The notes below the pieces were generated by a model. It ran no database searches, had not been told where the DNA came from, and saw only the letters and a list, made by a program, of their open reading frames with translations. Shown here piece after piece: positions 57,034-64,000 of a DNA stretch of 64,000 nucleotides. This DNA is from Amoebophrya sp. A120 (lineage: Eukaryota; Sar; Dinophyceae; Syndiniales; Amoebophryaceae): NCBI GenBank assembly GCA_905178155.1, contig CAJINV010000004.1:6259923-6323922 (forward strand). The letters are read 5' to 3'. A program made the translations under genes and the position numbers. Each line of letters begins with the position of its first letter. Position 1 is the first letter of the stretch.

Positions 57034-60000
57034 TCAAGCGGAAGATGAAGTCCCCAGCGTTTGCAGCGTTTTGAGGAACTTCGCCGCAGACGCGTCCCAA
57101 CCTTCCGCCATGCCGCCCGTGGAGAACGCGAGGCTCACGATGCGCGGCATGTAGGGCGCGTCGTCGACCCGATACACGCTGGATATCTTCAAACCAACGT
57201 CCTTGTGGTTTTTGCCCACAAAAAACTCCTCGCCCTCCACCTCTTGGTGGATCTCAAACGGGTTCTTCACGGTGAACATGAAGGCACCGCTTTCGATAAC
57301 CTGCAAAGTTTGACGTTGTCTCGTCAGGTTGCAAACAAAAAAAATGCCATCACCTTTGTCATAAATCGCGTGCTTACAGCACAGCTTTTCGTTATTTCAA
57401 GTCTACTCTTCATCTTCCTTATTGTCAACACAATTCCACAAAAGTACCTCGGTGACACGTTTAAGCGTAAACTTTTTCAGGCCGTTTGCGCCGGCGGTCC
57501 ACTTCGTGAAAGTCACGCGGTCATGCATTTTGGCGCGCTTCAGCGGTGAGTTGTCCTCGGACATAGCTTCGACTTTGTAGACGTACTTTCCGTCGGGCGT
57601 TGTGGATTCCTGCTCGGTCCCATCAATAACTGCGTACTCCATGGGGGATGGGACATAGTACCTGGGGTCAACATGTTGTGTCCGGTCGTTTAAATTTGCC
57701 TCCTTCTGCATTTAGAACGAAAATGTAAATTAGAAAAAAGTCGAAAAAAAGCATCAGCAGAAATCCCCGCGGGCGGGTACTGACAACAACATCGAAGTTC
57801 TTTTGGCTCTGCTTTTATCGCACTAGCAGCGCTCAGTCCGTGGATACAGATAGTTCTGTACTACTTTTGCAGCCGCTCCTTCTCTAGTACCACTATACCT
57901 CACATCGTAAATAGCCGTTGGCGACCTGCTGTCCACAAAAACCTTTTGAAAACCGTCCGCGGAGAAAAACGCCACTTCAGCGTCGCACTTTACCATGGGG
58001 TACCCGTTCGCATCCTTGTCCCGCCATTGTTGCGGCAAACCACGGACCGTCGGCGGTCGCGCTGGTTGTTGCTGGACTGCTGCTGGTTGCGGAAGCTGCG
58101 CGGACGCTTGGGGCAGTTGTGGAATCGGGAGGGCTTGCTCCGTGGACTGCGTCAGTTTGGTGCCGCTGGTCGCCAGCTGCTGGTTTTTCATCTTCATCGC
58201 AGATGACGTGCTAGAAGAAGAAGATCCAGCGAGAGCAGCGGCAGACGAGTCGGCAATTATCGGCTGTGTGTGTCTCCCTTGTGCCTGCGGTGCGTTGTTC
58301 GGAGGCAACGCACCAGAAACAACACTTTCCGCTGATTGCGGCTGCTGCGCTTGTTCTGGTGCTGTCGGTGCGACCGCCGAAACGATGGGCTGCTGTGCGG
58401 GCAGTTGTGCAGGTTTCATTCCTGGTAGTTGTTCTGCCGCCGGTTGAGACGACGTTGGGAGCGCTGATGTGCCAGCCCGTTGCATCATCTGCGGCGAAGG
58501 AACAGGCAGGACTTCCCCTGTCCCACTTGATAACATCAAAGGCTGCTGTGAAGTAGAAGTTCTTCCTTCTGCTCCATCCGCCTGCGTCGAACCATACCCT
58601 GGTTGCTGCTCCGCAACAGAGGCCACGGCAGAGCCCCCACTGGGAGGTTGTACTAGCGAAGATTCGACATCCGGCGCGGAACTGCTGACCGCACTCTGGA
58701 AGGACGGCGTAGGACTTTGAGAAACTGGCAGCAAACTGTTCGTGATCTGTGACTGTATCTGCGTTTGCTGTGCCTGGTTTACTATTTTCGGCTGCGCAGC
58801 AGGAGGAGGAGCTCCGGCTGGTGCGGGTGTGGCTGGAAGCTGCTGCACCCGCTGTGTTATTTCCAGTTGCTGCGGTTGCGTTTGTTGCTGCTGCTGCTGC
58901 TGAGGTACTACTACACCTTGCGGTCCAGATGGTCGCTGAATGGGCGGGTTTTGCGCCGGTAAAACTTGCACCAGCTTTCCGTTTACCATCATGTACTGGG
59001 GCTGCTTCGACATCACGACCGGACTGCCTGCGCTAGCGTGCCGTGACTGCGAGCGCGACTGCTGTTGTTGTTGTATTGGAATCATGCGCGGGGGTCCGCC
59101 GTTCTGTCCGGGCACGACGGTAAACATCGGGTTCCCCTGCGTCCCGCCCTGCGCAGCTGCATTTGCGTTCGTAGCTTGCGAGGAAACAACACCTGGCAGA
59201 GAGCCTTGTTGCTGCTGCAAGGAACCTGGCTGTCCGGGCTGGCTCGGGGCTGCACTTGCGCCCGGTCGAGGTTGAGGCACAAACACTGCCGCAGATCCTG
59301 ACAAAGACCACATTCACTTTCATCAATCTAGATCTACCAGCATCTTCACAAGAAGCATGTATGTTTTTACACTGATTCTGTACTAGCATGCAAGAAAAAT
59401 TTCTTCAAATGCATGTACAAAACTAAGTACCCAGCTGCGCAGCGGCGATCGTCGTTGGGAGCTGCGCTCCACCGGACTGGGTAGAAGCCGCTGGGGGACT
59501 GGCGACGATATCTGGTTTACCCGTACTACCGCTTACGGGCATTGCAGCTTGAACATCCCGAGCAGGCCAGCCTGGTGTTTGTCCTCCACCACCAGGCGTC
59601 GTCCCGGTGCTCCACGCTGGCGACGGCGCAACCGTGCTGGGGTCCCCCCTACTGCTGGCTGCGCTCCTGGTTGTGTCTTCTCCTGTGGCACGGCCACTCC
59701 TTTCGTTTGTTCCCGTTCCACCTTTTATCCCCTTAAATTCCGACATTGGTGTGAAAAAACCCTCGACGTCCGGAGGACCTGTGTTAGATGTCCTTGTCGC
59801 GGTTCGTCCAGCGTCACTTTCACTGCTGCGTTTGCTTCCAGTTGTCCTGCTTCGCGCAGTGTCGAACCCATCCGTAGCACTGGCAAAATCATCATCGTAA
59901 CTCTCGTCGTTCTCGAAGAATTGCAACGACGATCGCTGTGATGTGGAGGAGGAGCCTGCATTTTTGTCCTCAACATTCGTTGTGTACATCAGCGCAGGGC

Positions 60001-61270
60001 TGGACCGCGTCAAGGGCCTTTGTAGTTCGGGCCGGTACCGCTTGCAGCCCCGACAGGGGATGTAATTCCCCCCGCGCACGTTCCCCTCCCAGGGCCGCAT
60101 GTCCTCTTCGCTGTCGTGTTCTACTTCCTGCGTCCAGCCCATCAACTTGTCCCTGATATGCAATACAAATTTCCCGTACATGTACAAAATGCATGACAAA
60201 CTTCACCAATTTGGAGGGTAAAACTTGTCATGCTGAACTAGGATCGAAGCCAAGTTTTGTCATGCAGCGCTCGCATTTGTACGTGTACTGAAAATTTACT
60301 GTGGATACCTGATTTTCCGACTCACGACGCCGGGTAAATCGAGCAGCTGCCGGAAGGAAGACGTTGGGACAGCACCGTCTGGAGGAGAAGCGACTGGTGT
60401 AGAAGTTGTTCTTGGGGTCGTGGTAGCGGCTTCGTCGTAAAGACCATCTGCACCATTTCGAGGCGGTGCATTAGGACGAACAAGCAGAGCACCATTTGCA
60501 GTTGATCTCTGCTGCTGCAGTTCTAGAGAGTCTGGCGGCAGCGTCGTTGTCGAAGAGGATTCAGACAAGGAGAAGGGAGTGCTGCTTGCGCTTTTATTCT
60601 GCACCTGCGGTTGCTCGCCTGCGGTTGTTCCCTTCGGATGACCAGTTCGTTGCTCTGACGCAAGAAAGCTGTTTTGCGAATCCGGACCCAAAATTTTTGC
60701 CACTTTGGTTTCAGCTGAGGGTGAGGTCGACGCAGCGGTATTAGAGTTCGGCGGGGAAGAGAAGGAGTTGGACGAAAAGCCCAGCGCTAAACTCCGGCTC
60801 GTTTCCGCATAGCTCTTCGCTGAGGCCGCAGCAGCAGCGGCTGCGGCGGCTGCAGTAGCAGGCCTCGCAGCAGTGCTGGACGATGAACTTCTAGCTGGGT
60901 CTCCAGCTGCGCCGCGCACGGGCAAACCAGCGCCATCGGCTTGATCGGTAATTGGCACAGGCGCTCCTGGCTGGTGAAACTCTATTCCAAATACAGACAC
61001 GTACGCGGCGCCCACCACGAGCACTAAACAGGCCGTGACCAGTCCGACCGTCAACCCCGGGGCCGGCGTTTTCGAAATCAACTTACTCTCGTCGACCAAG
61101 AGCTCATTTTCCGGGCTGCTATTGGGGTGATGCAGAGGAGCCGTCGAGCCTGTAGTTCTTTGTTCGGGCCGTGCCGCTGGAACGCCTACGGTGGAGGACG
61201 AGGAGGATTCGGATGTGTCGGTTGCGGGAGGCATAGAAGACGAGGAGGACGAGGTGGACGAGGAGGCCAT
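57034..61270 (-). CDS. Gln/Pro-rich protein with one membrane segment
   Basis: Exons: 60308-61270, 59431-60156, 57865-59297, 57448-57705, 57034-57300. Introns: introner 60157-60307, then GT-AG introns 59298-59430, 57706-57864 and 57301-57447. The model gives 1,213 residues from ATG 61270. After a Ser-rich start, residues about 80-105 form a hydrophobic helix (GLVTACLVLVVGAAYVSVFG), probably a membrane anchor. A short Cys-containing patch (YIPCRGCKRYRPE) follows, then a long Gln/Pro/Ala region with many QQQ runs, and finally a folded-looking end (DAEVAFFSADGFQKVF, SGAFMFTVKNPFEIHQE, VEGEEFFVGKNHKDVG). The join at 57706-57864 is inferred from a pyrimidine-rich tract ending TGCAG. If it is wrong, the first protein stops at TAG 57823 and a separate 176-residue protein starts at ATG 57711. 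Family not recognised. Confidence 0.7.
60157..60307. mobile_element. Introner, family I, 151 bp, single copy here
   Basis: TATGCAATACAAATTTCCCG at one end; the other end read backwards is TATCCACAGTAAATTTTCAG, followed by matching GTACACGTAC and GTACATGTAC tracts. Perfect CCTGA flanks. Removal joins VVSRKIR to DKLMGWTQE. Confidence 0.9.
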
Positions 61271-61947
61271 TTTTGTCGTCGGTCACTGTGCTAGTATCCT
61301 CGCGGCAGGAGTCCTCTTCTGGGGGCACAAAAACAGATCTTCAAAGAAGAGGCAAATTTCGAGTGAGCGGTGAGCAAAGTGCTTTTACAGGCTGATGTTG
61401 GTGTTGTTCGTGCTTGTGGAAATAAAGTCAGTGTGCAGAACCGCCGGCGTCATGGCGATCATACATGGATCGAAATCTTAGATTGCGAGAGAAAGACCGA
61501 TTGTTGGCGGGATGATGTGAGGAAGAAGTACTTAAAGTTACATTCACAACACGAAAGCACAGCTACAGTGCATCAACACAACAACGACTTTGAAGACAAA
61601 CGAACAACACCAAGATCGGCAGAGCGACACGCTTCGCATTCGGCGTAATTCTCGAAGGAGCTGAGCTCTGCGGGTTGGCCTACGTCTATTTCACTTCTAC
61701 TCTATGACAAAGAATTTCGAGCAACTGCAACTGCATCTGCAACATCATGCTATCCCAAAATAAAAACCAAAAAAACATGACAAATATGCTCTGTTTACGT
61801 TCGTATGCAGCAAGGAACGGAATATGGCTAAATCATATGACTTCATCGGCCAGTGGGCCGTCACAGTGATAGGAATATGCAGCAAACAAAGATTGGAATC
61901 CGCAAAAGTACAAAATAGAAATCAATTTCGCGCCAAAGAGAGATTGC
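61271..61947. other. Intergenic, no gene seen
   Basis: Spacer between the zinc-finger gene stop and the start of the Gln/Pro-rich protein. Only short unsupported ORFs. No repeats. Confidence 0.6.
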
Positions 61948-62746
61948 TCAATACCCGTTCAGCAGCATAGGTGGCAGCTGCGGGGCGTTGCGCTGGTGCT
62001 TTGCCTCGATATGCTGGGTAAGGCTCGTGAATTTGTTGAAGGTCCTGTAGCAGTGCTTGCACTGGAACGCGTTCGCGGGAACGTAGTTCGGGTTCACCCA
62101 ATCGGTCACATCATTCGCGTCACAGATTGCACGATTTATGTAATTCGGCATCCGCTGCTTCACGAATTGGTAAACCGCTGCCTCTCCGTTTGTACGTCCC
62201 GGGACACAGCTACAAAAGCCTCCTTCGACATGACTCGCTACACCCGCAGCAGAGCGGAAACGAGATTGCCGGCACAACGGGCACGTGACGGTCCGGGACA
62301 GATGCGTCTGCATGTGCTGCTGACGCATGTTCTGTGGGTGTGATGATCTTTTTTGGAAGAGTGCCAGGAGAAGATCATTGATTCAACGGTGGATGTACAA
62401 ATACAGTACTTATCCCATAAACGGTTGTTTCAGTCATGTAGCGTACCTCATTGTTCCTCGAATTGTTTGCGCGCGTCTGGAAGATTGTGTGACAGACCGT
62501 GCAGAAGACAGCATTGCATTCCCAATCGGCATGACCTTTGTGATCGCAAATGCCGCACGTGACCACGAAGTCAGAGTTGTAGTTGCACGCGACGCAAGCT
62601 TGCTTGTGCGCCCGGAGGTTGTTGAAGTTTCCGCTTAATGAATTATGCGATGACTGTATGACTCGCTCGCAACCGGGACAAATCAGCGCCTCGCATTGCG
62701 ACTCTTCGTGCCCGGGACGCTGACAAATGGCGCAGAGTAGGACCAT
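61948..62746 (-). CDS. Zinc-knuckle and C2H2 zinc-finger protein
   Basis: Exons 62447-62746 and 61948-62331 with a canonical GT-AG intron (62332-62446) give 227 residues from ATG 62746. Two CCHC zinc knuckles (C-x2-C-x4-H-x4-C) are visible: CAICQRPGHEESQC near the start and CGICDHKGHADWEC about 60 residues on; each is followed by a CxxC pair (CPGC, CTVC). The second exon has CPLC with downstream His and ends with a classical C2H2 finger, CKHCYRTFNKFTSLTQHIEAKH. Zinc knuckles usually bind single-stranded RNA or DNA, so an RNA-processing role is plausible but not shown. The frame is open upstream to 62794 but without an ATG. Confidence 0.78.
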
Positions 62747-63233
62747 AACGCTTGCTGTAGGTGCTTTAACTTGACACGACAAAACGTCAGACACTCCAGC
62801 AAAGACCTACTCATGTCGGAAAAATCAAAGAAGTGACACACTACAGCTCTTAACTGCCAACACTCAACTCACACTCCTGCTCCTGTTTCTCATCGTCCTC
62901 ATTGAACGAGCAGCCTGAATGATTAGTACTTAAAAAAAAAGCTCTCGTTGTCAACATGCAGTGCGAAAAATGGCGCACGGACTGGCTTGCAGAACAGTTG
63001 TGAGGGCTGTCAAAAGAACGTGAGAAGGCGTTCCTCGGGGAGAGTTTGCGCGCCGCACCGTATTTGGCTAGTAATTTCAATTTGAGAAAAAGGGTATTCT
63101 GCAGCTTATTACAACCCAAAACAAAAAAAGGAATTTCACACACAATAACACGTCACGAGGGTGGGGGTGCTACCCTGAGTCTAAGTTCAGAAATGAATTT
63201 CACTGAACTCCGCATCACTGGAGTCTAGTTTTC
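62747..63233. other. Intergenic, no supported gene
   Basis: Spacer between the partial gene on the right and the zinc-finger gene. A 97-codon minus-strand ORF (62850-63143) is present but has no recognisable feature. Confidence 0.5.
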
Positions 63234-64000
63234 TCACTCCGCATCCTCCCCGTGCACTATATCGTCTATGTCGATATTTTTCACGCCGACGTTCCCTTTG
63301 ACCCGGGCCTCCAAAATCTCCAGCGCCTTCCCCATCTTCTTATTTTTCTTCACATTCCCCACTTTGGGCCGCTGTCGCTCCCGCCGCTGCGCGTAGCTTT
63401 CTATCCCTAACTTCGCGGACAACTCGTCCTGCATCCGAAGGTCCTGTGGTCGGTTTTTATCGACTTTCGTCATCTTCTCCGCCAGTTCTCTTTGCTTCTC
63501 CTCAACCTGCAACGCCAACTGCGCTGCTATCGCCCGCCGCTTCGCTTCGGAGCGCGGGGTCAGGCCGAGGTCCCCGTCCACCTCCTTCTTCAAGCTCTTC
63601 TGCAACGCCTGAATGTTCATCGATCCACCGAAAATATTCGGCGCGTGGTCAACATTCGACATTTCCTCGTTTTCCGTGAGTCTCTGTGACGACATGCGGT
63701 GGGTTAGTATCTTTGAGTTGCGATGATCCTGTTCAATAACGGTCTGGTACGCGGAGTCCTTATGGCCGCGGACGCCAGAAATCAGACCTTCACTCTGCCC
63801 GGAATCGAAGATCATTCCTCCCGCACTGACCAGGTGAATGCCTGAGCCCTCTATCTGCTGGTCCTTATTTGTACCGCCGCCTCCGGAGGCCTTATTTGGT
63901 GACGCAAGCTCGTCCGCGGTACGCGCCATCGCGGAGGCCTTGGCCATCGCTGCGCCCTTGGCACCGAAGAGACCGGCCAGCGCGGGGGCGGGGGGTTTGC
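63234..64000 (-). CDS. Charged helical protein, 5' end outside the window
   Basis: The last about 255 codons of a gene that enters from the right edge; the frame is open at position 64000 and stops at TGA 63234. The visible product begins Pro/Ala-rich (APALAGLFGAKGAAMAKASA) and becomes strongly charged and helical (SLKKEVDGDLGLTPRSEAKR, LQVEEKQRELAEKMTKVDKN), with a basic patch RRERQRPKVGNVKKNKKMGK and an acidic end DIDDIVHGEDAE. No domain recognised. MSNVDHAPNIFGGSMN may be a short motif. ATG codons inside (such as 63947) could be starts, but upstream sequence is coding-like. Confidence 0.7.
   Translation of the reverse strand, partial: KPPAPALAGLFGAKGAAMAKASAMARTADELASPNKASGGGGTNKDQQIEGSGIHLVSAGGMIFDSGQSEGLISGVRGHKDSAYQTVIEQDHRNSKILTHRMSSQRLTENEEMSNVDHAPNIFGGSMNIQALQKSLKKEVDGDLGLTPRSEAKRRAIAAQLALQVEEKQRELAEKMTKVDKNRPQDLRMQDELSAKLGIESYAQRRERQRPKVGNVKKNKKMGKALEILEARVKGNVGVKNIDIDDIVHGEDAE

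Noticed and set aside
62850-63143. 97-codon minus-strand ORF
   Set aside because: No motif, no splice link to its neighbours, and length expected by chance.
1-64000. Retrotransposon, integrase or transposase coding sequence
   Set aside because: No reverse transcriptase, integrase or DDE-type motif was seen; the introners here are all nonautonomous.
1-64000. tRNA, rRNA, snRNA or dinoflagellate spliced-leader genes
   Set aside because: Reading both strands by eye gave no spliced-leader match and no convincing tRNA cloverleaf; a covariance-model search was not possible.

Overview
This window is nuclear DNA from a protist, most probably a dinoflagellate-lineage alveolate close to the parasitic syndinian Amoebophrya. 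The evidence is eukaryotic protein content (Aurora kinase, kinesin, the SF3b subunit PHF5A, a peroxisomal-type ABC half transporter, a 5'-3' exoribonuclease), all supported genes on the minus strand, long Ser/Thr/Gly/Ala-rich insertions in the proteins, and coding sequence cut by many short elements with terminal inverted repeats. The genus is an inference from what is known of Amoebophrya introns; no rRNA or spliced leader was found to confirm it.

Layout, left to right (transcription runs right to left): Aurora-type kinase (85-4080); a 2,556-residue unidentified coiled-coil protein in 20 exons (5337-17711); PHF5A (19182-19703); ABCD-type ABC transporter (20667-26755); a small possibly mitochondrial protein (27658-28131); XRN-family exoribonuclease (28504-30963, no intron); a 2,948-residue kinesin (31796-42458); a GC-rich island of about 3.1 kb with a degenerate CTCTAAAA array and no convincing gene (43000-46160); a 2,904-residue unidentified protein with one intron (46555-55488); a Gln/Pro-rich protein with one membrane segment (57034-61270); a zinc-knuckle plus C2H2 protein (61948-62746); and the 3' part of a charged protein that runs off the window (63234-64000).

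The main discovery is a dense set of introner-type mobile introns. I find 34 elements of 149-337 bp plus one decayed one. They form nine TIR families (here A to I), yet nearly all begin TAT(C/G) and end (C/G)ATA, and 33 of 34 are flanked by a 5-bp direct repeat (27 perfect, 6 with one mismatch). Removing the element plus one copy of the repeat restores the reading frame at every coding site I could test. Summed exon lengths are divisible by three for the unidentified 20-exon gene, the ABC transporter and the kinesin. Conserved motifs (Walker A of the ABC transporter, YEF-MG of the kinase, GLLALG of the kinesin) are rebuilt exactly. Several of these introns cannot be written as GT-AG, so they need non-canonical splicing. 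Ordinary GT-AG introns without inverted repeats lie in the same genes.

The introners are uneven: 17 in one gene, none in the 8.7-kb coding sequence at 46555-55488 or in the exoribonuclease. One intact element (18710-19016) lies outside any coding frame I can support.
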